Source: Oceanobacillus_B kapialis (lineage in GTDB: Bacteria; Bacillota; Bacilli; Bacillales; Amphibacillaceae). From it: a stretch of DNA of 29,359 bases. Positions within the stretch are counted from its first letter, which is position 1. Each line of letters opens with the position of its first letter. The DNA is taken from assembly GCF_042685265.1 (NCBI RefSeq), contig NZ_JBHUMX010000011.1, one strand, 5' to 3'. Under the pieces are notes generated by a model that was not told the DNA's origin, ran no database searches, and was given only the letters and a program-made list of their open reading frames with translations. Positions 15,637 through 23,230 of the stretch are shown piece by piece. A program made the translations under genes and the position numbers.

Positions 15637-16743
15637 ATGAAAAAACTAGCATTGCTATTCTCAGGAGCGCTTATTCTTTTCTTCCTGATCGCATGTTCAG
15701 AAGAGACCACTAAAGAGAGTGAACAAAGTGGTGAATCGACACAGGAAGAAGACGCTTCAGATAAGAAGGAAGAAGAGAAAGAAACGGCAGAGGAAGACAA
15801 ACCTTCTCAACCTTTCAAAGCAATGGAACCAGCAGAAGACTCCACCCCTCTAAAAGAAGCTTTATCTGATGAGGAAATTGCAAAAATGCCTAATGCCGAA
15901 GCTCACGGGGGAGATCGTACGAGGATGATTCCTTTTGGTAAAACACTGGTAAAAGGAGCAGAGGATCAAACCGATGGACCGTTAAAAGATCATAGACTTG
16001 TAGCCTATTATGGACACCCGAATTCCACCAATATGGGGATATTGGGAGAAATGGAACCCGAGGAATTAATGGAAAAATTAAAAGAGCAAACACAAGCATA
16101 TTCAGATGCAGATCCCTCTCGTCCTGCCGTGCCAATGATTGAACTTATTTCCACCGTAGCACAGCGTGACCCGGGGGCTGAAGGGACATACGTCCATCCA
16201 ACTCCACCAGAGAAAATTGACGAATATGCCAAACTCGCGGAAGAAAACAACGCGCTACTTATGCTGGATGTCCAACTTGGAACAGATTCCGTCATTAATC
16301 AAGTTAAATCACTTGAGAAATGGCTTAAGATGCCCCATGTCCACCTAGCTATTGATACCGAGTTCCATGTGAAAGAAGGACAAACACCAGGTGTTGATCT
16401 TGGGCAAGTAGACGGAGCGGAAGTACAAGAAGCAGTGGATTACTTAACGGAAATGGCTGAGGAAAATGATTTACCAGATAAAATTGTTCTCGTCCACCAG
16501 TTTATGGACGAAGCATTAACCAATAAAGAAGCCATCCAACCAACCGAGAATGTAGAAGTGGCCTTGAACTATGACGGATGGGGAGATGCAACCACGAAAC
16601 AGTCACTTTACCGCAAGTTCGTACGCAACGAGGCAGTGCAATACGGAGGATTTAAAGTTTTTTATAATAAAGATGAGCCTGTGTTAAGTGCGGAAGAGGT
16701 TTTGAAGCTCGATCCTAGTCCGGCAATTATTAATTATCAGTGA
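15637..16743 (+). CDS. Lipoprotein with acidic linker and barrel-like domain of unknown function
   Basis: This 368-residue protein starts with a lipoprotein signal: MKKLA, a hydrophobic core, and LIAC with Cys 20 as the lipidation site, so it is anchored on the outer face of the membrane. Residues about 21-60 are rich in Glu, Ser, Thr and Lys and form a flexible acidic linker. The remaining 300 residues look like an alternating alpha/beta barrel with conserved-looking strands (LVAYYGHPNS, PMIELIS, ALLMLDVQLG, VHLAIDTEFHV, KIVLVHQFMD, VALNYDGWGD). Acidic residues at strand ends suggest a possible glycosidase-like site, but I do not recognise the family. A GTG at 15628 is in frame; the ATG at 15637 is chosen because it lies eight bases after AGGAAG. 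It is transcribed alone and faces the SDR cluster. Confidence 0.78.
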   Translation: MKKLALLFSGALILFFLIACSEETTKESEQSGESTQEEDASDKKEEEKETAEEDKPSQPFKAMEPAEDSTPLKEALSDEEIAKMPNAEAHGGDRTRMIPFGKTLVKGAEDQTDGPLKDHRLVAYYGHPNSTNMGILGEMEPEELMEKLKEQTQAYSDADPSRPAVPMIELISTVAQRDPGAEGTYVHPTPPEKIDEYAKLAEENNALLMLDVQLGTDSVINQVKSLEKWLKMPHVHLAIDTEFHVKEGQTPGVDLGQVDGAEVQEAVDYLTEMAEENDLPDKIVLVHQFMDEALTNKEAIQPTENVEVALNYDGWGDATTKQSLYRKFVRNEAVQYGGFKVFYNKDEPVLSAEEVLKLDPSPAIINYQ

Positions 16744-16832
16744 GAATGATATTGCCATAGAAGCGACATAGGAAAAAAACTACACGCTAAATGATGTGAA
16801 TTAATGTTCCAAAAAAGAAAACAAATCTTGGG

Positions 16833-16857
16833 GGGGGCGGTTTATGAGCCCGCCCCC
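16833..16857. terminator. GC-rich hairpin between convergent genes
   Basis: GGGGGCGG (16833-16840) pairs with CCGCCCCC (16850-16857) around a nine-base loop. Neither strand has a long T run directly after the stem (TGTTT on the plus strand, a T-rich stretch somewhat further on the minus strand). It probably serves the lipoprotein gene and the SDR gene ending at 16872. Confidence 0.55.
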
Positions 16858-16871
16858 TGTTTCCCCTCCGT

Positions 16872-17834
16872 TCACTTCACATTTTCTTTAAACATAAGAC
16901 TTTTTAGTGTTATTCCCAGGCCTTCTTTAAAAGGTGTTTTTGGCAACGCTCCAATTCGCTTTTCATACTTCTCCCCACTTAGAACAAATCCTTCTTTCGT
17001 CAGGTACATGATTTCCACAATTTCTCTCATAAATACATCAAACAAGCCAATAAAACGAATCGCATTTTTAGAAAGTGGTATCACCATCTTAGTACTCCCA
17101 GTTATGTGCCGAGCTATTTTAATAATCTCTTTTCCTGAAATTAACCCTGCTCCTGGTATATTCCAATTCTCTCCATATGAATCGTCCTTATCTGCTATAT
17201 TGACAATCATCTTCGCAGCATCTGGCAAATACACGTATTCACGGGGTGTTTTTAAATTGCCAATAAAAATAGAAGTTTTATTACCTGCAGCTAACCCTTC
17301 TAATGTAGGCTGCAAATAAGAATTTTGTGAGGTGGGGCCATAATAATCTGGAAGCCTGACAATTAAGGCTTTAGCATTCTGCCACCTCGTGCTGAAGATA
17401 AGTTTCTCAAAGTCTACTCTGATCTTCCCTTTTTTAGTATGGGGATGGTGTGGATGGTTTTCATCCCCTTTTGCAACTTGGTGTCCATATACGTAAATGC
17501 CATCTACAACAACTATCTTTTTCCCCAATGCATCGGCTGCTTTCATCACACTCTCCCCAAGTAATAAGAGTTTGCTCTCCATCTCCTGGTACTTGACATT
17601 CGCACACTGAAAAATAACATCCACATTTTTTGCAGCATCCATAATTGTCTTATAATCTAATATGTCCCCCAGTTCATAGGTTAATTTCGGATGATGATCA
17701 TGTTCCTCTATTAAGGCATTTAATTTCTCTTTTGACCGACCGAATGCAATAACGTCAATCCCTCTATTCAATAATTCCGAAACGATGACCTGCCCCGTTC
17801 CTCCAGTTGCACCTAACACAACAGCTTTTTTCAT
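16872..17834 (-). CDS. NAD(P)-dependent epimerase/dehydratase-like (atypical SDR) protein
   Basis: This 320-residue Rossmann protein opens with KKAVVLGATGGTGQ, the NAD(P) glycine-rich motif, followed by an Asp at the end of a later strand (LGDILD). The C-terminal half is a substrate-binding region of extended or atypical SDR type (IVRLPDYYGP, TPREYVYLPDAAKMI). The canonical YxxxK pair is not obvious near VYGHQ, so an atypical reductase or binding protein is possible. A GTG at 17843 is in frame, but the ATG at 17834 is eight bases after AGAGG. It is the last gene of a minus-strand cluster after TetR and two tiny membrane peptides, and one of three TetR-box-like sequences lies just upstream (17852-17877). 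Confidence 0.8.
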   Translation of the reverse strand: MKKAVVLGATGGTGQVIVSELLNRGIDVIAFGRSKEKLNALIEEHDHHPKLTYELGDILDYKTIMDAAKNVDVIFQCANVKYQEMESKLLLLGESVMKAADALGKKIVVVDGIYVYGHQVAKGDENHPHHPHTKKGKIRVDFEKLIFSTRWQNAKALIVRLPDYYGPTSQNSYLQPTLEGLAAGNKTSIFIGNLKTPREYVYLPDAAKMIVNIADKDDSYGENWNIPGAGLISGKEIIKIARHITGSTKMVIPLSKNAIRFIGLFDVFMREIVEIMYLTKEGFVLSGEKYEKRIGALPKTPFKEGLGITLKSLMFKENVK

Positions 17835-17851
17835 TTTTAACACCTCTTTTA

Positions 17852-17877
17852 TTAGTGATTTATCAATAAATAAACAT
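17852..17877 (-). promoter_or_regulatory. TetR-box copy C, upstream of the SDR gene
   Basis: TTAGTGATTTATCAATAAAT and the next six bases align with boxes A and B of this cluster. The shared pattern is TTAGTxATT, AT-rich centre, AATxAx. It lies between the second micropeptide and the SDR start, so the SDR gene may also have its own controlled promoter. Confidence 0.5.
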
Positions 17878-17883
17878 TACATG

Positions 17884-17973
17884 TTAATCCCACATTGTAA
17901 ATAGTACTACCGCCACTGCAATAAATCCCAGAGCAATAGAAAAAACAGAAACAGAATGCTTCTCCTTATTCAC
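17884..17973 (-). CDS. 29-residue single-helix membrane peptide
   Basis: A GTG start with GGGAGGTG upstream opens a 29-codon frame: MNKEKHSVSVFSIALGFI followed by AVAVVLFTMWD. It has a charged N-terminus, one hydrophobic helix (about residues 8-26) and a Trp-Asp end. It lies 30 bases after a similar 23-residue peptide that also ends in Trp-x-Asp, between TetR and the SDR gene. The strong ribosome site and the paired arrangement support real expression. Function is unknown; it may be a small membrane regulator or stress peptide. Confidence 0.65.
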   Translation of the reverse strand: MNKEKHSVSVFSIALGFIAVAVVLFTMWD

Positions 17974-18003
17974 CGTTCCACCTCCCATTATTTTTTATAA
18001 GAA

Positions 18004-18075
18004 TTAATCCAGCCAGCTTACGATACATACGACAATAATCCCTATTGAGAGAAAATCTACTTTGCTTAGTTTCAT
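18004..18075 (-). CDS. 23-residue single-helix membrane peptide
   Basis: An ATG six bases after GAGGAGGTGA opens a 23-codon frame: MKLSKVDFLSIGIIVVC followed by IVSWLD. It has two lysines, one hydrophobic helix (about 8-20) and a Trp-Leu-Asp end. The ribosome site is one of the strongest in the window. A TetR-box-like palindrome (box B) lies 22 bases upstream, so it is probably the first structural gene under that TetR. It is too short for most gene finders. Function unknown. Confidence 0.68.
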   Translation of the reverse strand: MKLSKVDFLSIGIIVVCIVSWLD

Positions 18076-18096
18076 AACAGCTCACCTCCTCACGTT

Positions 18097-18122
18097 TTAG
18101 TTATTAATCAATCAATAACTAA
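18097..18122 (-). promoter_or_regulatory. TetR-box copy B, upstream of the micropeptides
   Basis: TTAGTTATT and AATAACTAA form a perfect 9-base inverted repeat with an 8-base centre (AATCAATC). On the minus strand it directly follows a TATAAA -10-like sequence, the same placement as box A at the tetR promoter. Confidence 0.7.
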
Positions 18123-18149
18123 TTTATAAAAAATAAATAACTTGTTCCA

Positions 18150-18668
18150 TTATTTATTTTTTCCATCTATAAGCTCTGGAAGTTCTAAGAAATAAGATAT
18201 ATTGCACAATATACCCCTGGCCAAAAATGTAGTTGCTTCCCTTTCTGCGTTCTGTATTCCTGCATCTTTAAAACGCTCTAAGGTGTAATTTCGAATGCTT
18301 GTAAGGCCTTCTTGGGTGGCATTTCGGATAGCTTCCTCCGTTACAGAAATTCCGATAACCTGTAAAGCAATTTCATTAGGATGGCGTTCCGATAGCTTAT
18401 CATAAGCATCAATCATATTTTCAACAAGCTGTTCTGGAATTGCATCCACTTTTTTAAACGCATCAAGGATTCTTTCAAACGCACGATCCAGTGCGGCAAT
18501 GAATAAAACTTCTTTCGTTTTATAAAACCGAAAGACATATGGCTGTGATATCCCTGCCTTTTCTGCAATATGTGCGGTAGTAGTATTATAATACCCTTTC
18601 TTTGCGAAGACTTCTAAACCCGCCTCAAGTATCTCTTCTTTTCGGTTTCCCCCACTTGGTCGACCCAT
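18150..18668 (-). CDS. TetR/AcrR-family transcriptional repressor
   Basis: This 172-residue protein has the TetR N-terminal HTH (NRKEEILEAGLEVFAKKGYY, then AHIAEKAGISQPYVFRFY, with recognition helix around SQPYVFRFYKTK). The helical C-terminal ligand domain has no recognisable subfamily. The ATG at 18668 lies six bases after AGGTG; a GTG at 18677 is in frame and less likely. It heads a minus-strand cluster with two micropeptides and an SDR protein. Operator-like boxes stand before itself (box A), the peptides (box B) and the SDR gene (box C), so self-repression and control of the cluster are likely. The inducer is unknown; a lipophilic compound or membrane stress would fit the peptide products. 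Confidence 0.9.
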   Translation of the reverse strand: MGRPSGGNRKEEILEAGLEVFAKKGYYNTTTAHIAEKAGISQPYVFRFYKTKEVLFIAALDRAFERILDAFKKVDAIPEQLVENMIDAYDKLSERHPNEIALQVIGISVTEEAIRNATQEGLTSIRNYTLERFKDAGIQNAEREATTFLARGILCNISYFLELPELIDGKNK

Positions 18669-18687
18669 ATCAAACACCTGCTTGCTA

Positions 18688-18713
18688 TTAGTTATTTATT
18701 GATCAATTACATT
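18688..18713 (-). promoter_or_regulatory. TetR-box copy A, upstream of tetR
   Basis: TTAGTTATTTATTGATCAAT and the following bases share 15 or more positions with box B and contain the palindrome ATTGATCAAT. On the minus strand the box begins directly at the tetR -10. Confidence 0.6.
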
Positions 18714-18739
18714 GTAAAAAACAATCTTATTTAATGCAA
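18711..18739 (-). promoter_or_regulatory. Promoter of tetR
   Basis: On the minus strand the -35 is TTGCAT (18734-18739), followed by a 17-base spacer and a -10 of TACAAT (18711-18716, five of six consensus). Box A overlaps the start site region, as expected for autorepression. Confidence 0.65.
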
Positions 18740-19011
18740 GGATAAAGTTTTCTTAGTTATTTTGTTCACACTACCTAATAAGGATGGTTATACCATTAGG
18801 TGGAAAAATAGAGAAATCCTTTTTTAATGGCAAAACACAAGGCCGAATCTACTACTTTGTGAAACGTACAAATGTGTAATTAACAAAACACACTTTTCAT
18901 TTTTAACAATAAATAACACTTTAAATTAAATAAAGTTAAAACATAGATTATATATTGATATTTTTGTTAACTAATGTTAATGTATTCTCAAATAACAAAT
19001 AGCAATTTTTT
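18740..19011. other. AT-rich gap with nested palindrome before the second DeoR gene
   Basis: No gene is visible. ACCTAAT (18773-18779) pairs with ATTAGGT (18795-18801), and TGGTTATACCA (18785-18795) is an inner palindrome. AAGGAT/ATCCTT further encloses the region and leads into a T run near 18820, so it may be a terminator. A TTAGTTATT half-box occurs at 18753. The DeoR promoter must lie here: TTGATA, 17 bases, TAATGT near 18956 is a weak candidate. Confidence 0.4.
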
Positions 19012-19827
19012 ATGAAAAATGAAGTCAATCAGGAAAAAATTGATGCTATGGAGTGGGAAAGCTTGAATCAAACAAAAAGACATGTATTTATTTTAGAAAA
19101 AGTAAAGGTAAATGGTGAGGTTAATTCTAAAGACTTAGCCGAGGAACTCAACGTATCTTTAATGACGATTAATCGGGATTTGAAAGCATTATCCGAAAAT
19201 GGCGAGCTGGAGTTGGTTTATGGTGGCGCTGTTTACAAAAAAAAGGATTTATCCGAATATCCGATGACGATTAAAAGAGAAGTTAATGCCCATGGCAAGA
19301 AACTAATCGGAGAATACTGTAAGCGCCTTGTAAAACCCTATTCCTCGATATTTATTGAAACTGGCACAACCACCTTAGCCGTGGCTCACGAAATATTCAG
19401 AGCAGAGAACTGCACTTTTTATAGCAATTCCTTAATGGTCCTTTCCACTTTATCAAAACATAATGACATCTCTTTGTTTAGCGTTCCGGGAGAGTACAGG
19501 GACTTATCACAAGGATTTTTAGGCGTACAAACAATTGATTATGTAAAAGACTTCCAGTTCGATGTAGTGTTTGTAGGTACGGAAGGAATTACACCAGAAC
19601 ATGGAATAACATTACCAGACGAAATAGACGCATTTACAAAGAAGGCGATTATCAAACAGGCCAAGCAAGTAGTTCTAGTTGCCGATAAGACAAAGTTTGG
19701 CCTTTCTCACCTTTATAAGGCCGGGGAAGTGAAGGATTTTGATTTGATAATAACCGATTTACCAAAGGATCACGAGAGCTTTAAAGAAATGAGTCAAGTG
19801 AGCAACATCATCTCAGTAGCAGAATAG
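19012..19827 (+). CDS. DeoR/GlpR-family transcriptional regulator
   Basis: This 271-residue regulator has an N-terminal extension of about 20 residues, a DeoR HTH (VNSKDLAEELNVSLMTINRD as recognition region, then LELVYGGAV) and the C-terminal sensor domain (IFIETGTTTLAVA, TFYSNSLMVLSTL, VPGEYRDLSQGFLG, FVGTEGITPEHGITLPDE, LVADKTKFG). It probably senses a phosphorylated metabolite. No Shine-Dalgarno sequence precedes the ATG (GCAATTTTTT), so translation may be weak or leaderless; no better start is visible. It is followed after 14 bases by an M24/creatinase-like protein, its likely target and partner. It differs clearly from the DeoR gene at 3774, so the two are not recent copies. Confidence 0.88.
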   Translation: MKNEVNQEKIDAMEWESLNQTKRHVFILEKVKVNGEVNSKDLAEELNVSLMTINRDLKALSENGELELVYGGAVYKKKDLSEYPMTIKREVNAHGKKLIGEYCKRLVKPYSSIFIETGTTTLAVAHEIFRAENCTFYSNSLMVLSTLSKHNDISLFSVPGEYRDLSQGFLGVQTIDYVKDFQFDVVFVGTEGITPEHGITLPDEIDAFTKKAIIKQAKQVVLVADKTKFGLSHLYKAGEVKDFDLIITDLPKDHESFKEMSQVSNIISVAE

Positions 19828-19841
19828 AAGGAGAAATTAAA

Positions 19842-21224
19842 ATGGATATACAATTAACCCAAATTACACCGCCGAAAATTCACCAGAATATGCAATCTGT
19901 TATTTTAACTGACGAAACAATAGCCCAACGTCACGCGAATTTCTTGGAAAAAATGAAAGAACATCAAGTGGATACAGCAATTATATATGCTGACCGTGAA
20001 CATGGTGCCAACTTCGGGTATTTCACAGGGTTTATTCCCCGATTTGAAGAGGCCTGTCTTGTTTTGCACAAAAACGGAAAAAGCTATTTATTGCTAGGAA
20101 ATGAGAATTTAAAGCTAGCGAGTAAATCCCGTGTGAAGGCAGAAGCCATTCATGTTCCCTACTTTTCCCTGCCTAATCAGCCGATGAACAATGAAAAGGA
20201 ACTAGCGCAATATTTTAAAGAAGCCGAGATTGCCCCCGACTCAAAAGTGGGATTAATTGGTTGGAAGATGTTTACGAGCACTGTTTATGAGAATAGCGAC
20301 CTTTTTGATATTCCTTATTTTGTTGTAAATGAGTTGAAAAAGTATGTGGCACAAGGAAAAGTGTTCAACTTTTCGCCTGCTCTTCTCTCTCCTCATGAGG
20401 GGATTCGCACGATTAATAATGCGAATGAAATCGCGCATTATGAATACGGCGCAACATTAGCTGGTTCTCGTTTATATCAAGCGCTCCAAAGCATTGAGGT
20501 AGGAAAAACGGAAAAAGAAATTGCTTCCATCCTGGCGGCGGATGGACAGCCGAATTCCGTTACGACAATTACTGCTGCAGGTGCTAGATTTACCAACGCT
20601 ATAATCTATCCAAGGGATAAAGCAATCGATTATAAGGATAACTTTTCCATTACTGTAGGCTATAAGGGCGGATTAAGCAGTCGTGTGGGCTATGTGGTGG
20701 AAGAGCCCGAGCAGTTACCTGAAGAGCAAAAGGACTATCTTGAGCGACTAGCAAAGCCTTACTTTACTGCTTATGGAACTTGGTTAGAATCCATCAAAAT
20801 TGGTCAACAAGGAAAAGATATGTATGCGATCATAGAAGAGGTATTGCCTAAAAAGGAATATGGCTGGTCATTAAACCCAGGCCACTTTACCAGCGATGAA
20901 GAATGGCTTTCCTCGCCGTTCACGAATGATTCAACAGCTGTCGTAAAAAGCGGTCAAATGTATCAAGTTGATATTATTCCAAGTGTACCAGGCTATGCAG
21001 GGGCATCGTGTGAAGAACCAATTGCCATTGCAGATAAAGCATTGCAATCAGAAATAAAAAACACTTATCCAGAAGTATGGGAAAGAATTCAAACGAGAAG
21101 AAGCTATTTACAAGATGTTTTGAATCTATCCATCAGCGACGAACTACTTCCATTAAGCGATACAGTCGCCTTTTACACCCCGCTTCTGTTAAATAAAACA
21201 TTGGCATTTAGTAAGAAACAATAA
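19842..21224 (+). CDS. M24/creatinase-fold protein, probably without the usual metal site
   Basis: This 460-residue protein has the two-domain layout of prolidase, aminopeptidase P and creatinase: an N-terminal domain (VDTAIIYADREHGANFGYFT, then a conserved Arg/Glu region) and a C-terminal pita-bread domain. In metal peptidases the latter has an Asp-x-Gly strand and a later Asp. Here the corresponding stretch reads SITVGYKGGLSSRVG, so both Asp positions are replaced. The usual Glu of the EPG motif is Asp in QVDIIPSVPG, while the last Glu (CEEP) and a GHF histidine remain. This looks like a creatinase-like amidinohydrolase or an inactive homologue rather than a peptidase. AGAAGGAG precedes the ATG. 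It forms an operon with the DeoR gene upstream; the substrate is unknown. Confidence 0.82.
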   Translation: MDIQLTQITPPKIHQNMQSVILTDETIAQRHANFLEKMKEHQVDTAIIYADREHGANFGYFTGFIPRFEEACLVLHKNGKSYLLLGNENLKLASKSRVKAEAIHVPYFSLPNQPMNNEKELAQYFKEAEIAPDSKVGLIGWKMFTSTVYENSDLFDIPYFVVNELKKYVAQGKVFNFSPALLSPHEGIRTINNANEIAHYEYGATLAGSRLYQALQSIEVGKTEKEIASILAADGQPNSVTTITAAGARFTNAIIYPRDKAIDYKDNFSITVGYKGGLSSRVGYVVEEPEQLPEEQKDYLERLAKPYFTAYGTWLESIKIGQQGKDMYAIIEEVLPKKEYGWSLNPGHFTSDEEWLSSPFTNDSTAVVKSGQMYQVDIIPSVPGYAGASCEEPIAIADKALQSEIKNTYPEVWERIQTRRSYLQDVLNLSISDELLPLSDTVAFYTPLLLNKTLAFSKKQ

Positions 21225-21228
21225 TCTT

Positions 21229-21280
21229 TTTAAGCCAGGTCCTGTAAAGATGTCATACAGACCTGGCTTAAATGTTTTTT
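21229..21280 (+). terminator. Terminator after the M24-like gene
   Basis: TTTAAGCCAGGT (21229-21240) pairs with ACCTGGCTTAAA (21261-21272). The stem extends inwards through CTGTA/TACAG after one bulge and is followed by TGTTTTTT. Confidence 0.95.
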
Positions 21281-21285
21281 CATAT

Positions 21286-21320
21286 TTAAAAAGTCCTGCC
21301 CCCTTTTGGAGAAGCAGGAC
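21286..21320 (-). terminator. Terminator after the classical SDR gene
   Basis: GTCCTGC (21293-21299) pairs with GCAGGAC (21314-21320). On the minus strand the stem is followed by TTTTTAAA. It lies 56 bases after the SDR stop codon. Confidence 0.8.
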
Positions 21321-21376
21321 GGTGTTAATTTATCTTGGGGAAGTGTTAAACCCTAAGCTTAGCCTATACTCCACTA

Positions 21377-22162
21377 TTAGTATTTATAAGACTGACCACC
21401 ATCAATTGGAACAACAGCTGCATTGATGAAGTCAGCTTGATTAGAAAGTAGGAATGCTACTAAGTAACCAACTTCTTCTGGCTTACCAAATCGTTTCATT
21501 GGGTTCGGCTCAACGAATTGTTTTCCTGCCTCTTCCCAGTTATCAGGATCCATTTGTTTTAAGGAACCTTCCACCATTGGTGTCATAATCGCGCCTGGTG
21601 CAATGGCTTTTACGCTAACTCCGTATTGACCATATTCAATAGCCGAGTTTTTCGTTAATCCAACAACACCATGCTTACTAGCTGCATAGCCAGACTGATT
21701 TCCTACCCCGCGAATACCACCAACAGAGGCGGTGTTTACAATAGAGCCAGAGCCTTGTTCTTTCATCACTTTTAACACATATTTCATGCCGTAAAAGACA
21801 CCGTTCAAATTAATGCTTACAACTTTTTCAAATTCATCACTACCATAGTCTTCTGTTAGATTTTGTTTTCCTTCAATCCCCGCATTATTGAAGAATGCAT
21901 CGATCCTCCCAAATTTCTCAACGGTTTCATTCACATAACCTTCAACCGCTTTCTCATTTGTCACATCCGCAGTGATCAACAAGACTTCAGCGTTTGGCAC
22001 AGCTTCTAAGATCTTACTTTTTGTTTCTTCTAATCCCTCTGCGTTCACGTCAACTAGAGTAAGCTTTGCGCCTTCTTTCGCAACCTGCAAAGCAGAAGAG
22101 AAACCTAAGCCTGATCCTGCACCTGTAATAATAACTACTTTTCCATCAAAACGATTACTCAT
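21377..22162 (-). CDS. Classical short-chain dehydrogenase/reductase
   Basis: This 261-residue enzyme carries every classical SDR mark: the cofactor motif TGAGSGLG (residues about 12-19), Asp at the end of strand 2 (LTLVDVN, suggesting NAD preference), NNAG, the catalytic Ser in NTASVGG, and YAASK with catalytic Tyr and Lys. The C-terminus (NAAVVPIDGGQSYKY) is typical of glucose 1-dehydrogenase and 3-oxoacyl-ACP reductase-like members. It oxidises an alcohol or reduces a ketone; the substrate cannot be told from sequence. The frame is open from a TTG at 22168, but the ATG at 22162 lies nine bases after AAAGGAGG. It has its own terminator and no clear operon partner. Confidence 0.9.
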   Translation of the reverse strand: MSNRFDGKVVIITGAGSGLGFSSALQVAKEGAKLTLVDVNAEGLEETKSKILEAVPNAEVLLITADVTNEKAVEGYVNETVEKFGRIDAFFNNAGIEGKQNLTEDYGSDEFEKVVSINLNGVFYGMKYVLKVMKEQGSGSIVNTASVGGIRGVGNQSGYAASKHGVVGLTKNSAIEYGQYGVSVKAIAPGAIMTPMVEGSLKQMDPDNWEEAGKQFVEPNPMKRFGKPEEVGYLVAFLLSNQADFINAAVVPIDGGQSYKY

Positions 22163-22335
22163 TTGCAATTTCCTCCTTTAATATTTTTCTAATAGGCAAA
22201 TTGTACTAATAATACTGTACCCTTCATGAGTCAATTTAACACTACTCAGAATCTGCACAATTAGGAAATCTGATATAAAGGAGCTTTCAAGAAAGATCAT
22301 TGACTGCTTTGTAGTGGACTTGTACTGCACTAATA

Positions 22336-23109
22336 TCAGTTGTTTATCCCCTTTTCTAAAAACCTCAACGCACTACTAAGCGCAGTAGGCACAATGGACA
22401 TGTGATTTTCACCAGAACTGGTGAAAAATCCGACCTCATTTAGTTTGTCTGCTGCCTTTACTCTTTGATATAGTGCTTCTGCTTCACTGTACATACCAAG
22501 TGTATCTGAATCCTCTACCGCAATAAACAGACGCTTGTCCTTGTTCGTATTTAGGTCAGCTTCTTTCGTTAAAATAATACGATCATTCCACCAGATGGAT
22601 GGACTGAAGGCTAAATATTGCTGGAACAAATTTGGTCTAGTAAATAAACCATATAACGTCAATAAGCCACCAAGAGAATGCCCAAACAATACTTGGTTCG
22701 TTTGATCAACGGGATAAGATTCTATTATCTGAGGCTGAAGGGTATTCTCAATAAAGTCTAAAAAGTGCTCTGCTCCACCTTGTTCTGGCCAATCCAACCC
22801 ATCAGGCCTTTCTGGAAGGTTGACCGTTTCTGCTGGCGGAGTGTAGTCATAAAAACGTTCTCTACTAAATGCATCCTGACCAGGATATCCAATCCCAACC
22901 AGGATCATTTGATCGACCCCTGTTTTTTCAGGTCTTCTTTCCTGCAGCTTGGTTATTTCTTTCACAAGTGGAAAATAGGCATTCCCATCGAGAAGATAAA
23001 GAACAGGAAAACCTTGTTCTGGTGCTTCACCTTTTGGAACGGAAACGTCGATTTTATATGGGTGATGCGGACCATTGATTGTAAATTGAGTAACGTTGTA
23101 ATCTGGCAA
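22336..23109 (-). CDS. Alpha/beta-hydrolase esterase (IroE/BesA-like)
   Basis: This protein of about 258 residues belongs to the esterase D/enterochelin-esterase type of alpha/beta hydrolases. The nucleophile Ser lies in FGHSLGGLL. A likely catalytic His is in SGENHMSI, and an oxyanion region follows YLLDGNAYF. Relatives include IroE and BesA, which open siderophore trilactones, and several general carboxylesterases; no siderophore gene is nearby. No signal peptide is present, so it acts in the cytoplasm. It begins at a TTG eight bases after AGGAGG, a rare start but supported by that strong site and by homology-like sequence beginning there. It is monocistronic between the SDR and the LURP-one gene. 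Confidence 0.86.
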   Translation of the reverse strand: MPDYNVTQFTINGPHHPYKIDVSVPKGEAPEQGFPVLYLLDGNAYFPLVKEITKLQERRPEKTGVDQMILVGIGYPGQDAFSRERFYDYTPPAETVNLPERPDGLDWPEQGGAEHFLDFIENTLQPQIIESYPVDQTNQVLFGHSLGGLLTLYGLFTRPNLFQQYLAFSPSIWWNDRIILTKEADLNTNKDKRLFIAVEDSDTLGMYSEAEALYQRVKAADKLNEVGFFTSSGENHMSIVPTALSSALRFLEKGINN

Positions 23110-23230
23110 TTTGTTAGCCTCCTGGGTTTGTTGGTTTTTGTAGATAAGTAGATGGAGTAAGCTAGGTGCTCTTAGGGGTAGGCAATTCTGTTAGGTCGTT
23201 ATGAATTTATGTAAGGTGTAATTACAAATG

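Noticed and set aside
22765..23151. 128-codon frame opposite the esterase gene
   Set aside because: It is antisense to a well-supported hydrolase; it has no good ribosome site and its composition is random-looking.
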